A stretch of 64,000 bases of DNA from Methyloversatilis sp. (GTDB lineage: Bacteria > Pseudomonadota > Gammaproteobacteria > Burkholderiales > Rhodocyclaceae): NCBI RefSeq assembly GCF_030696805.1, contig NZ_JAUYRO010000012.1, positions 62,001 to 126,000 of the forward strand. The letters run 5' to 3'. Below the pieces are notes generated by a model that saw only the letters and a list, made by a program, of their open reading frames with translations, ran no database searches and was not told the DNA's origin. Below are positions 49,117 to 59,164 of this stretch, piece by piece (position 1 is the stretch's first letter; every line of letters begins with the position of its first letter). The translations under genes and the position numbers were made by a program.

Positions 49117-50436
49117 ATGCGTGAATTCTGGTTTCGCGTCCTGCTGCGCGCGGCACTGGTTGGCGCCTGCGTGCTGACCGGGCTGATCGCTGGGTCGGTC
49201 GTATTCGGATTGGCGCTGGCGGTGGGTGTACTGCTGGCGGGGAGCCTGCGCGACCAGTACGAAATAGGCCGCTTCGATCACTGGCTCAATTCGACCGTCG
49301 ATACGGCGCTGCCCGATGGCGCCGGTCAGTGGGAATTCCTGTTCGCCAAGCTGGCGCGGCGCGAGCGCAACGCGCGCCATCTGCGGGAAGACCTGCGCAG
49401 CCGGCTCGAACGCATGCGCGAAGCCAGCCGAGCGATGCCCGACGGCACGCTCATCATGTCGCGCGACGAGGTGATCGAGTGGCTGAATCCGATGGCCGAG
49501 CAGCACCTCGGTCTCGACGGGCAACGCGACATCGGCAGCTCGCTGCTGAACCTGCTGCGTCAGCCGGAGTTCGCCGGCTACCTTCAATCGGGCGACTACA
49601 CCGAGCCCCTGTTGATGCCTTCGCCGCGCCAGCCTGGCCGCACGCTGCAGATCCGCGTGGTGGCCTTTGGCGACGAGCAGAAGCTGCTGCTGTCGCGCGA
49701 CATCACGCAGCTTGAAAAGCTCGAAACGATGCGGCGCGACTTCGTTGCCAACGTGTCACACGAAATGAAGACCCCGCTGACGGTGATTCACGGCTTCCTC
49801 GAAACACTTGAGGACGCGCTGCCCGAACTGCCGCACGAACAGGCGCTGTCCTTCATCGCGATGGCGCAGCAGCAGTCGGTGCGCATGCAGCGTCTGGTTG
49901 ATGATCTGTTGACGCTGTCAGCGCTGGAAACCGACGCACCGATGCCGGAAGAAGCGGTCGACATGCGCAATCTGCTCGATATCGTGATGATCGAAACACG
50001 TGCGCTGTCCGGCGGGCGGCACGAGGTGCTGCTCGAACTGGACAGCCCGCCCGGCGCGGTCACCGGCTGCGCGCGCGATCTGCGCAGCGCGCTCGGCAAT
50101 CTGGCCAGCAACGCGGTGCGCTACACACCCGATGGCGGTCGGGTGCGACTGGGCTGGACGGTGGTCGACGGCTGCGGTGTTTTCTCGGTCGAAGACAACG
50201 GGATCGGCATCGATGCGCAGCACATTCCGCGCCTGACCGAACGCTTTTACCGGGTCGATCGTGGCCGGTCGCGCGAAACCGGCGGTACCGGTCTGGGTCT
50301 CGCCATCGTCAAGCATGTGCTCGAACGCCACCAGGCGACGCTCAATGTCGTCAGCGAACCGGGCAAGGGCAGCTGCTTCACCGTTCGCTTTCCGGCCCGG
50401 CTCACATTGAAGCCCATGCAGGCGGTGGCTGCCTAG
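49117..50436 (+). CDS. phoR: Phosphate regulon sensor kinase PhoR
   Basis: 439 residues. Two N-terminal helices (LRAALVGACVLTGLIAGSVV; FGLALAVGVLLAGSL), a PAS domain (about 105-200), HisKA with VANVSHEMKTPL and ATPase boxes (NLASNAVRYT, DNGIGID, GTGLGLAIV). Lacks a large periplasmic domain, as expected for PhoR, which senses via the Pst system and PhoU. Confidence 0.94.
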   Translation: MREFWFRVLLRAALVGACVLTGLIAGSVVFGLALAVGVLLAGSLRDQYEIGRFDHWLNSTVDTALPDGAGQWEFLFAKLARRERNARHLREDLRSRLERMREASRAMPDGTLIMSRDEVIEWLNPMAEQHLGLDGQRDIGSSLLNLLRQPEFAGYLQSGDYTEPLLMPSPRQPGRTLQIRVVAFGDEQKLLLSRDITQLEKLETMRRDFVANVSHEMKTPLTVIHGFLETLEDALPELPHEQALSFIAMAQQQSVRMQRLVDDLLTLSALETDAPMPEEAVDMRNLLDIVMIETRALSGGRHEVLLELDSPPGAVTGCARDLRSALGNLASNAVRYTPDGGRVRLGWTVVDGCGVFSVEDNGIGIDAQHIPRLTERFYRVDRGRSRETGGTGLGLAIVKHVLERHQATLNVVSEPGKGSCFTVRFPARLTLKPMQAVAA

Positions 50437-50461
50437 GTTTTCGCAGGGACCGCACCGCCGG

Positions 50462-52075
50462 TTACTTGGCCAGCTCGCTGAATGCCACCCGTTCGTAATT
50501 GATGCCAAAGGTATTCAGCCGCGTCAGGGTCACGCCGAGCACGGTGTCGTTCACATAGATTTCGAGCGTGCGGTCCTGCTGGAACCAGCCGCGCGGAACG
50601 ACCAGTGTGGCTTCCTCGCCCATCACCTGCACGGACGGCAGCAGGAAGGCACGGATGAATCGCTCCGCCGGTGCGCCGTCTTCAACCTTGGGCCGTATCG
50701 CAATGGCGCGCGGCGTGCCCGGCAGCACATGCAGCCCGACCAGCAGGCGGGCGTCGGCTTCGACCATCAACCAGGACACACGCGCCACTCGCCAGTGCTC
50801 GGCATCAGGGCCGAACACGGCGACGATCTGCGCGTGCTCGACCGGGCCGGTGTCCGGTGGCGCGCGCAGGCGATAGCCCATCACGCTGTGGTCGAGCATC
50901 GCCCAACGCCGGGTGGGGTAGTGTGCCCGCGCGCTGGCTTGCCTTACCGCCAGACCGGCGCCGTCGTGGGCGCGTTCGCCGAAAGTGGCGATGTCGATGA
51001 AATCGCTGTGGCTGTAGATGCGGGCCGGCGGCGGCTGCACGAATTCACTGCCGCTGATCAGAAAATGCATGGCTTCGAAGCCCAGGGCGATATCGATGTC
51101 GCCGGCACCGACGCGCCGCTGGAAGCGGCGCGGATTGGCGGCGTGGCACCACGGCTTGTAGAGAAGCAGCAGCAGGCGGCCCGCTGAAACAGGGTGGCAA
51201 TCAGCGCCCAGACCGAGATGTTCCGGTGACAGACCTTGCTTGAGTCCCGCCACGACGCGCTCGATCTCGCTGGCCAGCCGGGCCGAACCGAGCCGGCGCA
51301 GCGATGGCGCGCGGGCGAACACTTCCAGCGGCTTGGCGCCGTTGTCGCGGTTGAGGTCGATGGCATAGGTCTTGGCGTCGGTGCCGCCGAACACCGGCAT
51401 GATTTCGGTCAGGCTGGCGTACTGGTCGGCCCAGCGGCACACCCATTCGAATTCGCGCGGACTGCGGCCATAAGGGTTCGACAGGTCGATCAGAAGCACG
51501 CAGCAGTAGGATTCGGCTGCGCTCTGCGGATAGCCGCCCTCCTTCAGACTGTCGGCCACCGGCTGCGTGGCGAAGCCCCATTCGTCGGCCGTGCTGAAAT
51601 AACCGTGCAGCTCCAGCCACATGCCGCGCGGGATCGTCCGCCGGGCGCGGAAATACTCGATCACCGCCCGGCCGGCATACAGCACGCAGCGCTGGCAGAC
51701 CAGCGCGAGCTGCGTGTCGGACAGCGGATGCACACCGGTCTGCTCCGCCGCCTGCGCATAGGCCTGCGCCATGCCCAGCCACAGCGCAACGACCTGGCGC
51801 AGCACCGGATCTTCTGCGCCGCCCGGAATCACCGGCCGGCTGCTGTAGCGCACCGCCAGACTTTCCTGCAGGAAATGCAGCGGTGCCCGCATGGCTTCCA
51901 GCACGTCGAGATAATCCGGGCTGCGCGGTGGTGTCTGCCTGAGACCGTACAGCAGCCGGGTCAGCGTATCGCGCACCCGCGGCACATTGGTCAGCGGCAA
52001 TTCCGCTATCAGTGTCTTGCACTGGCGGGCGTCGCGGTAGTTCAGTGTGCCGGGGAGGGGCGGAATGTCGGTCAT
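50462..52075 (-). CDS. PilZ-like protein, first of a related pair
   Basis: 537 residues, no signal peptide or membrane helix. Residues 1-350 are a helical region rich in Leu and Arg (LRQTPPRSPDYLDVLEAM). The C-terminal part has a beta-rich stretch with RRWAMLDHSVMGYRL: the D-x-S-x-x-G of PilZ domains, but an irregular Arg motif before it. It then shows a repeat-like pattern (VSWLMVEADARLLVGLHVL) shared with the next gene. I infer a degenerate PilZ (c-di-GMP-binding-like) domain; binding is not assured. It overlaps its partner by 4 bases (ATGA). Confidence 0.6.
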   Translation of the reverse strand: MTDIPPLPGTLNYRDARQCKTLIAELPLTNVPRVRDTLTRLLYGLRQTPPRSPDYLDVLEAMRAPLHFLQESLAVRYSSRPVIPGGAEDPVLRQVVALWLGMAQAYAQAAEQTGVHPLSDTQLALVCQRCVLYAGRAVIEYFRARRTIPRGMWLELHGYFSTADEWGFATQPVADSLKEGGYPQSAAESYCCVLLIDLSNPYGRSPREFEWVCRWADQYASLTEIMPVFGGTDAKTYAIDLNRDNGAKPLEVFARAPSLRRLGSARLASEIERVVAGLKQGLSPEHLGLGADCHPVSAGRLLLLLYKPWCHAANPRRFQRRVGAGDIDIALGFEAMHFLISGSEFVQPPPARIYSHSDFIDIATFGERAHDGAGLAVRQASARAHYPTRRWAMLDHSVMGYRLRAPPDTGPVEHAQIVAVFGPDAEHWRVARVSWLMVEADARLLVGLHVLPGTPRAIAIRPKVEDGAPAERFIRAFLLPSVQVMGEEATLVVPRGWFQQDRTLEIYVNDTVLGVTLTRLNTFGINYERVAFSELAK

Positions 52076-53622
52076 GCTGCCGGCTCGATGCGCGCGAGAT
52101 CAAAATCGGCGCCGCGTTCCAGCGATTCAACCAGTCGCACGCGCCGCCGGCCCGCGTCACCCGACAGCAGGATGTCGCGCGACTTGCGATACCAGCCTGA
52201 CGGTAGCGCCACGCATTCCGGCTGGCCGATGCGCTCGACGGCCGGCATCAGCAGTCCGTGCCCCTGATGTTCGCCCTGGCCGTCGGGCGCGCGGGCCAGT
52301 CCGACCGGCTGAGGTGTGCCGGCGAGCAGGCTGATGCCGATCTGAAGCTCGATGCCATTGGCCATGACCCAGCAGATATGGGCCAGCATGAACTGGCTTA
52401 CATTGTCCGGCCGCACCGCCAGCAGCATGCCGTTGCTCACGCGCATGCCGTCGCCGCCGATGCGACGGCCCAGCCGCAGACCGGTGGCGCTGTCGTCGAG
52501 GATGCGCCAGTCTTCCACCAGATAACCAGTGGCGGTGGTGGCGGGCGCGCTGGCCGATTGCACGGAGTCGAGTGCAGCGGCGCCACCGCCAAGAAACTGC
52601 TGCACCGCCAGCATGCCGACGACCACCGATGCATTCTGCTGCAGCGGCCGCCTCGGTTCGGCGCGTGTCAGGCCACCGCGGCAGCAGTGCGTGTGCAGGT
52701 GGCGCAGCAGGCGGTCCGCCTGGGCCGGGCTCAGTTCGTCGCCCAGACGCAGGGCGACCGGCGTTTCACCCTGCGCAAGCAGACCCAGGCGCTTGCGGAT
52801 GCCGTGTGAAAACTCGTCCAGCACCAGCCAGCGCAGCGAGCTTTCGCGCTGCGCTGCACGCGCGATCGCCTCGTCGCTCGACAGGTCGAGCATCAGCGGC
52901 GGCAGCGCGCACTGGTGGATCGCAGTGTCGAGCAGCGCCACCTTGCCCGACCACTTGCCGAGCCAGCGGTACAGCATGCGCAACTGGCGGTGCGTCAGAC
53001 CGAACGGGCTGGCGGTGTGCATCAGAACGCACAGCACATAGGCGGCGCGCACGCTGGTGGGCCGTTCTTCATTCAGCGTGTCGTCCTGGATCTTGCGTTC
53101 GGCCGCCCCAAGCTTTTCTGCCGCTTCATAGCAGGCATGGGTGCGCCGCCAATAGCCGGCCGGTGGCAGATGGGCGGCGCGCATCGCGTCGAGCTGCATC
53201 TGAGACAGCGCGCTCAGCGCGCGGTGTGCAATCAGCCCGACCTGTCCGGCGACGCCGCCGTCGCCATCAAGCGCCGCGGCCAGGCAGTGCAGGTAGGACG
53301 TTGCCAGCGCATCCCACATCGCCTGATTGGCATCGAAGGCTGCGCGCTCGCCGGCCGATAGCGGCAGCGGCCGGCCGACAAAGCGGCTCGACGCGCCGGC
53401 TTGCGCGTGCAGCACGGCAGCGCGCAGCTCTTCGATCACACGCAATCGCTCGCCCGGCGTCATGCGAAAGCGGTTCAGCAGATTGATCTGGCCGAGCAGG
53501 CTGGCCTGCGCGTTCAGTGGCTGCGTGCTGTCGAGCTGCTGCAGCCAGTCGCGCGCCGCCCGGGCCGAGCCGAGCTCGGGCGGGTGCGTCAGTGCGGTGG
53601 CAGGCAGGGCGAACGGGTGCAT
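52072..53622 (-). CDS. PilZ-like protein, second of a related pair
   Basis: 516 residues from ATG 53622. The layout matches the neighbour: long helical N-terminal region (INLLNRFRMTPGERLRVIEEL), then a beta-rich C-terminus with VEDWRILDDSATGLRLGRR (D-x-S-x-x-G again) and ICWVMANGIELQIGISLLAG, parallel to the neighbour's VSWLMVEADARLLVGLHVL. The canonical RxxxR is not visible. Cytosolic. Transcribed first of the two. The paralogy suggests an old duplication; the role is unknown, possibly c-di-GMP- or regulation-linked. Confidence 0.6.
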   Translation of the reverse strand: MHPFALPATALTHPPELGSARAARDWLQQLDSTQPLNAQASLLGQINLLNRFRMTPGERLRVIEELRAAVLHAQAGASSRFVGRPLPLSAGERAAFDANQAMWDALATSYLHCLAAALDGDGGVAGQVGLIAHRALSALSQMQLDAMRAAHLPPAGYWRRTHACYEAAEKLGAAERKIQDDTLNEERPTSVRAAYVLCVLMHTASPFGLTHRQLRMLYRWLGKWSGKVALLDTAIHQCALPPLMLDLSSDEAIARAAQRESSLRWLVLDEFSHGIRKRLGLLAQGETPVALRLGDELSPAQADRLLRHLHTHCCRGGLTRAEPRRPLQQNASVVVGMLAVQQFLGGGAAALDSVQSASAPATTATGYLVEDWRILDDSATGLRLGRRIGGDGMRVSNGMLLAVRPDNVSQFMLAHICWVMANGIELQIGISLLAGTPQPVGLARAPDGQGEHQGHGLLMPAVERIGQPECVALPSGWYRKSRDILLSGDAGRRRVRLVESLERGADFDLARIEPAA

Positions 53623-53779
53623 TGCGATCTTGCAGCGGATACCGATACCTGATTCTATGTGCCTGCCGCTGTTTGCGTGCGCGCACCCGTCCTGATCGCG
53701 CGCTTTTTTTGACCGGCTGCGGCATCGCAACCTGCGGGCATGCGCTGCCTGTGCCAAGTCACCAGACCGGGAGATCGAC

Positions 53780-54190
53780 ATGTTATCGAGATGCCTGCTG
53801 TGCATCGTCACTGTGGCGTGCTGCCCGACTGCGCTGGCGCAGCCGGTCGAAGGCGCGGACGGACGGCTCACCGACCCGGCCGGCCGGGTGCTGTATACGT
53901 TCGATCGCGACGGCGCAGGTGCCAGCGCCTGCAAGGATGAATGCGCCGTGCAGTGGCCGCCTTTTTCCGCGCAGGCCGATACGTCGGCAAAGCCGGCCTT
54001 CCCGCTGTTGCGCCGTGACGATGGCCGCCTGCAATGGGCGCATCAAGGCAAGCCGTTGTACTACTTTGTGGGGGATGTGAAACCGGGCCAGGCCAGCGGC
54101 GACGGCCTGGGCGGCACCTGGCATGTCGCGCGCACCCGTCCTGCGGCGACACCGGACGGCGGGCCCGATTACAGCCCCAAAGGCTACTGA
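53780..54190 (+). CDS. COG4315-type secreted repeat protein
   Basis: 136 residues with GGGAG before ATG. Signal peptide to CPTALAQP. Two copies of the Y-x-(F/Y)-x-x-D repeat are visible (VLYTFDRD; PLYYFVGD) with the usual CKDECAVQWPPF segment between. Secreted proteins of unknown function, sometimes annotated as lipoproteins. A convergent HIT gene follows 22 bases later. Confidence 0.88.
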   Translation: MLSRCLLCIVTVACCPTALAQPVEGADGRLTDPAGRVLYTFDRDGAGASACKDECAVQWPPFSAQADTSAKPAFPLLRRDDGRLQWAHQGKPLYYFVGDVKPGQASGDGLGGTWHVARTRPAATPDGGPDYSPKGY

Positions 54191-54212
54191 GCGGCGCTGC
54201 CTGCCCGCGGGA

Positions 54213-55100
54213 TCAATTGTCTTTCGGGCGCACGCACCACATCAGCCGTGCCATGTCGCCCGCTTCGCCGCACAACACCGCGTTCTGTCCGAAGGCGGCG
54301 CCTATCCGCATCGCTTCCTCAGGGCTGAGGCCGGCGCACAGCAGCGCCGGTTCGGTCCAGCCGGCGACGCCGTCGTCCGGCCAGTTCATGGCTTCGCATA
54401 CCGGCAGGCCGCGCTGCATCAGCAGCGCGCGCAGGGCGGTGTGCGCGGCATGGTTGGCGTCTTTTTCGCAGCGCGATGACCACGGATTGGCGGCGGAAAT
54501 GACCGCCCAGCGGTTCTGTCCGTGTTCGGCCAGCCAGTGCTCGAGCAGCGGTTCCGGCGTGCCGATGCGCAGCGTGGCCGGACCGCCGGGCAGGTCGGCC
54601 GCATAGGCGGTGCCTTCGTAGGCCGCGACCAGCTCGGGCGTAACCGCCACCACCGGCAGCCCCAGCCGCGCCAGCAGCGTGGCGCGCCATAGCGCGGCGG
54701 GTATCCGCGGGCGGGTCGCGCCTTCGCGCTGCTTCGCACTCCAGACCGACCCCGGAAAATGCGCGTCGTCCGGCCAGCGGGCGATGACGTGCCAGTGCAG
54801 GTGCGGCACCATGTTTCCGAGGCTGCCCAGGTTGATCTTGTCCGGCTGGGCGATTTCACGCACGGCGCGTTCGACCTGCCACACCACCTCCATCAGGTGC
54901 TGGCGGTCGGCGTCGCCCAGATCGGTCATTTCGCGCGCATGCGTGTTCCAGACCACGCGCAGGAAGGCCGGGTGGTCGGCATCGCGTGCATCGATGATGC
55001 GCAGCCGCTCGTCGCGCCAAAGCCAGTGGTGGCCCGGCGCATCGCCGCAGATCGGACAACGGGCACCAGGGTTGCCGGCGCTCGACGCGTCGGCGCTCAA
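54213..55100 (-). CDS. HIT hydrolase fused to DUF3293
   Basis: 295 residues. An N-terminal Cys pair (RCPICGD) and HIT motif [10 protein letters not shown] (about 107-116) mark a nucleotide hydrolase/transferase domain. The C-terminal part from about 165 ([38 protein letters not shown]) matches DUF3293, normally a separate small protein. The combination is a gene fusion. Its start overlaps the ABC-F gene end (ATGA), so the two are co-translated. Confidence 0.82.
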   Translation of the reverse strand: MSADASSAGNPGARCPICGDAPGHHWLWRDERLRIIDARDADHPAFLRVVWNTHAREMTDLGDADRQHLMEVVWQVERAVREIAQPDKINLGSLGNMVPHLHWHVIARWPDDAHFPGSVWSAKQREGATRPRIPAALWRATLLARLGLPVVAVTPELVAAYEGTAYAADLPGGPATLRIGTPEPLLEHWLAEHGQNRWAVISAANPWSSRCEKDANHAAHTALRALLMQRGLPVCEAMNWPDDGVAGWTEPALLCAGLSPEEAMRIGAAFGQNAVLCGEAGDMARLMWCVRPKDN

Positions 55101-56719
55101 TCTTCGATGCCCTGGCTGGCGAGGTATTCCTCGTAGCCGCCGCGGTAATCGGTGATCTGACCATCGGCGCGCATTTCCAGCACGCGTGTGGCCAGCGTCG
55201 ACACGAAGGCGCGGTCGTGTGACACGAAGAACAGCGTACCTTCGAACGCGTCGAGACCGGCATTCAGCGATTCGATCGATTCCATGTCCATGTGATTGGT
55301 CGGTTCGTCGAGCAGCAGCACATTCTTCCGCTGCAGCATCAGCCGGCCGAACATCATGCGGCCCTGTTCGCCGCCGGACAGCACGCGCACCTTCTTCTTC
55401 ACGTCTTCGCCGCCGAACAGCAGCCGGCCGAGCGTGCCGCGGATCAGCGTGATCGCGTCGTCGCCCTCGTAGCCGCCCTCGCGCACGTGGCCGCTGATCC
55501 AGTCGGTCAGGTTCAGATCACTGTCGAAGTCGGTCGTGTGGTCCTGCGCGAAATAGCCCAGCCTGGCCTTTTCCGCCCACTTGATCGCACCGTGCTGCGG
55601 CGCCAGTTCGCCCACCAGCAGCTTGAGGAAGGTGGTCTTGCCGACGCCGTTCTCGCCGATGATGGCCACGCGGTCGCCGCCGTCGAAGGTAGCGGTGAAG
55701 CCCTTCAGGATCTGCGGGCCGCCGTCGTAGCCGAACACCACGTTTTCCAGCTCGACCGCCTGACGGTGCAGCTTTTCCTTCGGGTCGTACTCGAAGCGTA
55801 TCCAGGGATACTGGCGCGAGCTCGGCTTGAATTCCTCGATCTTGATCTTGTCGATCATCTTCAGCCGCGACGTGGCCTGCTTGGATTTGGACGCATTGGC
55901 CGAGAAGCGGCGTACGAAGCTCTGCAGGTCGGCCACGCGTTCCTTGGCCTTGGCGTTCGCCGCGGCGACCCGCTCGCGCGCCTGCGTCGATGCCTCGATG
56001 TAGTCGTCCCAGGTGCCCGGATAGACGCGGATGGTCGCGTAGTCCAGATCGGCCATGTGGGTGCACACCTGGTTCAGGAAGTGACGGTCGTGGCTGATGA
56101 TGATCATCGTGCTGTTGCGTTCGTTCAGCACGTGTTCGAGCCAGCGGATGGTGTTGATGTCGAGATTGTTGGTCGGTTCGTCGAGCAACAGCACGTCCGG
56201 GTTGGCGAACAGCGCCTGGCACAGCAGCACGCGCAGCTTCCAGCCGGGCGCGACCTCGCGCATCGGTCCGGTGTGCTGTTCCGTCGGAATGCCGACGCCG
56301 AGCAACAACTCGCCGGCGCGCGCCTCCGCCGTGTAGCCGTCGTACTCGGCGAACTCGCCTTCGAGTTCGGCGGCGCGCATGTAGTCCTCTTCGGTCGCCT
56401 CCGGGTTCGCGTAGAGAGCGTCCTTCTCCTGCATGCAGGTCCACATTTCAGCGTGACCCATCATGACCACGTCGATCACCCGCAGGTCTTCGAAGGCGAA
56501 CTGGTCCTGACGCAGGAAGGCCATGCGCTCGTGCGGATCGAGCACGACATTGCCGGCGGTCGGTTCGAGCACGCCGGCGAGGATTTTCATGAAGGTCGAC
56601 TTGCCGGCGCCGTTGGCGCCGATCAGGCCGTAGCGAAAGCCGCCGCCGAACTTGATGCTGACATTGTCGAACAGCGGTTTGGCACCGAACTGCATGGTGA
56701 TGTTGGAAGCGGACAGCAT
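55097..56719 (-). CDS. ABC-F family ATPase (YbiT-like)
   Basis: 540 residues with two ABC domains and no membrane segments. P-loops GANGAGKST and GENGVGKTT; signatures [13 protein letters not shown] in the second half, and a shortened [14 protein letters not shown] in the first; Walker [12 protein letters not shown] and [15 protein letters not shown] proteins act on ribosomes; the YbiT group is not an obvious resistance type. The first domain's signature is degenerate, as in YbiT. Confidence 0.9.
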   Translation of the reverse strand: MLSASNITMQFGAKPLFDNVSIKFGGGFRYGLIGANGAGKSTFMKILAGVLEPTAGNVVLDPHERMAFLRQDQFAFEDLRVIDVVMMGHAEMWTCMQEKDALYANPEATEEDYMRAAELEGEFAEYDGYTAEARAGELLLGVGIPTEQHTGPMREVAPGWKLRVLLCQALFANPDVLLLDEPTNNLDINTIRWLEHVLNERNSTMIIISHDRHFLNQVCTHMADLDYATIRVYPGTWDDYIEASTQARERVAAANAKAKERVADLQSFVRRFSANASKSKQATSRLKMIDKIKIEEFKPSSRQYPWIRFEYDPKEKLHRQAVELENVVFGYDGGPQILKGFTATFDGGDRVAIIGENGVGKTTFLKLLVGELAPQHGAIKWAEKARLGYFAQDHTTDFDSDLNLTDWISGHVREGGYEGDDAITLIRGTLGRLLFGGEDVKKKVRVLSGGEQGRMMFGRLMLQRKNVLLLDEPTNHMDMESIESLNAGLDAFEGTLFFVSHDRAFVSTLATRVLEMRADGQITDYRGGYEEYLASQGIED

Positions 56720-56894
56720 GGCACTCACGGAAAATTGAACGCGCGGATGCGCAAGAGGCCGGATTGTACCGGAGCGCACCCGGCAAGCTGTCCGGGTCGG
56801 CACGTCCCCGAGGCAGCCGCGCAGACCGCGGGGGTAACGCAGGGGTACAATTCGCGGCCTGAATTTCAATGCGGATCGCGACCGCCCAACGCCC

Positions 56895-58217
56895 ATGGTG
56901 CCTCATCTGACCACCGCGCTCACCGGCCCGCTGCTCGCGCTGGAGCGCTGCTTCCTGGAACGCCAGACCGATATCGAACAGTGGTTCCGTTCGCAGTGGC
57001 TGGAGCACTCGCCACCCTTTTATGCCTCGGTCGACCTGCGCAACGCTGGCTTCAAGCTGGCGCCGGTCGATACCAATCTGTTTCCCGGCGGCTTCAACAA
57101 TCTCAACGCTGCCTTTCTGCCCTTGTGCGTGCAGGCGACGATGACGGCGATAGAAAAGCTGTGTCCCGAAGCGCGCAACCTGGTGCTGGTGCCCGAAAAC
57201 CACACGCGCAACCTGTTCTACCTGCGCAATGTGGCGAGGCTGGCGCACATCCTGAAGCTGGCCGGGCTGCACGTGCGCATCGGCAGCGTGCTGCCGGACA
57301 TTGCCGCGCCGACCACGCTGGACCTGGGCGACGGCCAGAGCCTGCTGCTCGAACCGCTGATCCGCCTGCCCGGCGGGCGGCGCATCGGTGTCGAAGGTTT
57401 TGACCCGTGCGCCATCCTGCTCAACAACGACCTGTCGGCCGGCGTGCCCGAGGTGCTGCAGAACGTGCGCGAACAGACCGTCATTCCGCCGCTGCATGCC
57501 GGCTGGACGACCCGTCGCAAGTCGCAACACTTCGAGGCCTACAGCGAGGTGGCGCGCAGCTTTTCGTCAGTCATGGACATCGACCCCTGGCTCATCGATC
57601 CCATGTTCGATGTCTGCCACGACATCAACTTCCATGAGCGCAGCGGCGAGGAGTGTCTGGCGACGCGGGTCGGTGCGCTGCTCGCGCGCATCCGCGACAA
57701 GTACGCCCAGCACAGCATCGACCACGATCCCTTCGTCATCGTGAAGGCCGATGCCGGCACCTACGGCATGGGCATCATGACGGTGCGCGACCCGTCCGAA
57801 ATCGTCGGCCTCAACCGCAAGCAGCGCAACAAGATGGCTGTCATCAAGGAAGGCATGGAAGTCAGTTCGGTGCTGATCCAGGAAGGCGTACCCACCTTCG
57901 AGACGGTCGATGGCGGCGTTGCCGAACCGGTGGTGTACATGATCGACCGCTACGTCGTAGGCGGTTTCTACCGCGTACATGCCGAGCGCGGTCGCGACGA
58001 AAACCTGAACGCGCCCGGCATGCACTTCAAGCCGCTGGCGTTCGAAGCCTGTTGCACAATGCCCGACCCGGGCTGCGAGCCGGATGCGCCGCCGAACCGG
58101 TTCTATGCCTATGGTGTGGTAGCGCGCCTTGCGCTGCTGGCGGCCAGCATCGAACTTGACCGCGGCCTGCCGCTCGACGGTCACGATGAAGCCATCGAAA
58201 CAGGGCTGCGCGGCTGA
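56895..58217 (+). CDS. gshA: Glutamate-cysteine ligase, proteobacterial type
   Basis: 440 residues of the short GshA group unrelated to the E. coli enzyme (markers: [42 protein letters not shown]). Makes gamma-glutamylcysteine, first step of glutathione synthesis. TACAAT at 56846-56851 may be a -10 element. Two bases separate it from gshB. Divergent from the ABC-F gene, with 175 bases between. Confidence 0.93.
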   Translation: MVPHLTTALTGPLLALERCFLERQTDIEQWFRSQWLEHSPPFYASVDLRNAGFKLAPVDTNLFPGGFNNLNAAFLPLCVQATMTAIEKLCPEARNLVLVPENHTRNLFYLRNVARLAHILKLAGLHVRIGSVLPDIAAPTTLDLGDGQSLLLEPLIRLPGGRRIGVEGFDPCAILLNNDLSAGVPEVLQNVREQTVIPPLHAGWTTRRKSQHFEAYSEVARSFSSVMDIDPWLIDPMFDVCHDINFHERSGEECLATRVGALLARIRDKYAQHSIDHDPFVIVKADAGTYGMGIMTVRDPSEIVGLNRKQRNKMAVIKEGMEVSSVLIQEGVPTFETVDGGVAEPVVYMIDRYVVGGFYRVHAERGRDENLNAPGMHFKPLAFEACCTMPDPGCEPDAPPNRFYAYGVVARLALLAASIELDRGLPLDGHDEAIETGLRG

Positions 58218-58219
58218 TC

Positions 58220-59164
58220 ATGCAATTCGCCTTCATCGTCGATCCGCTCGACGCGCTCAAGCCAGTCAAGGATTCCAGCATCGCCATGATGCGCGAGGCG
58301 GCACGCCGCGGTCACGAAATCTGGACCGTGCAGCGCGGGGCGCTGAGTCTGTCGGGCAGCGAGCTGTCGGCGAGCGCGCTGCGCATCGACCTCGCGCAGG
58401 GCGACCAGCCCTGGTACAGCCCGGCCGGTGCCGAGATGCGCGCGTTGCGCGACTTCGACGCCGTGCTGATGCGCCAGGACCCGCCGTTCGACTTCGAGTA
58501 CATCACCGCCACCTGGATGCTCGAGCGCGCCGTGGCAGGCGGGGCGCGCGTGTTCAACCATCCGCGTGCGGTGCGCGATCACTCGGAGAAGGTTTCGATC
58601 TGCGAATTTCCCGACCTGATCACGCCGACGCTGGTCACGCGCGATGTCGCGGCGATCAATGCCTTCATCGACCTGCATCGCGACAGCATCCTCAAACCGC
58701 TCGACGGCATGGGCGGCTCGCGCATCTTCCGCGTGCGCGCCGATGACCCTAACCGCAATGTGATCATCGAAACGCTGACCGGCGACGGCGGCGACACGCT
58801 GATGGCGCAGCGATTCATACCGGACATCGCGCAGGGCGACAAGCGCATCCTGCTGATCGATGGCGAGCCGGTGCCGTTCTGCCTGGCGCGCATCCCGAAG
58901 GCCGGCGAGACGCGCGGCAATCTCGCGGTCGGCGGGCGCGGCGTGGCGCAGCCGCTGTCCGAAGCCGACTGGCGGATCGCCCGCGCGCTCGGCCCGGTGC
59001 TCGCCGCGCGCGGCCTGCTGCTGGTCGGGCTGGACGTGATCGGCGACCGGCTGACCGAAATCAATGTCACCAGCCCAACCTGTTTCGTGGAAATCACCGA
59101 ACAGACGGGCTTCGATGTCGCCGCGATGTTCGTCGACGCGCTCGAACGTGCGGCAACGCGCTAG
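58220..59164 (+). CDS. gshB: Glutathione synthetase
   Basis: 314 residues, ATP-grasp fold. N-terminal FIVDPLDALKPVKDSSIAMM and ILKPLDGMGGSRIFRV identify GshB, which joins glycine to gamma-glutamylcysteine. Overlaps the ApbE gene start by 17 bases, so the three genes are one unit. Confidence 0.97.
   Translation: MQFAFIVDPLDALKPVKDSSIAMMREAARRGHEIWTVQRGALSLSGSELSASALRIDLAQGDQPWYSPAGAEMRALRDFDAVLMRQDPPFDFEYITATWMLERAVAGGARVFNHPRAVRDHSEKVSICEFPDLITPTLVTRDVAAINAFIDLHRDSILKPLDGMGGSRIFRVRADDPNRNVIIETLTGDGGDTLMAQRFIPDIAQGDKRILLIDGEPVPFCLARIPKAGETRGNLAVGGRGVAQPLSEADWRIARALGPVLAARGLLLVGLDVIGDRLTEINVTSPTCFVEITEQTGFDVAAMFVDALERAATR

Noticed and set aside
55292-57403. 703-codon plus-strand frame across the ABC-F and gshA genes
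   Set aside because: Opposes or lies out of frame with two confident genes; a GC-skewed artefact.
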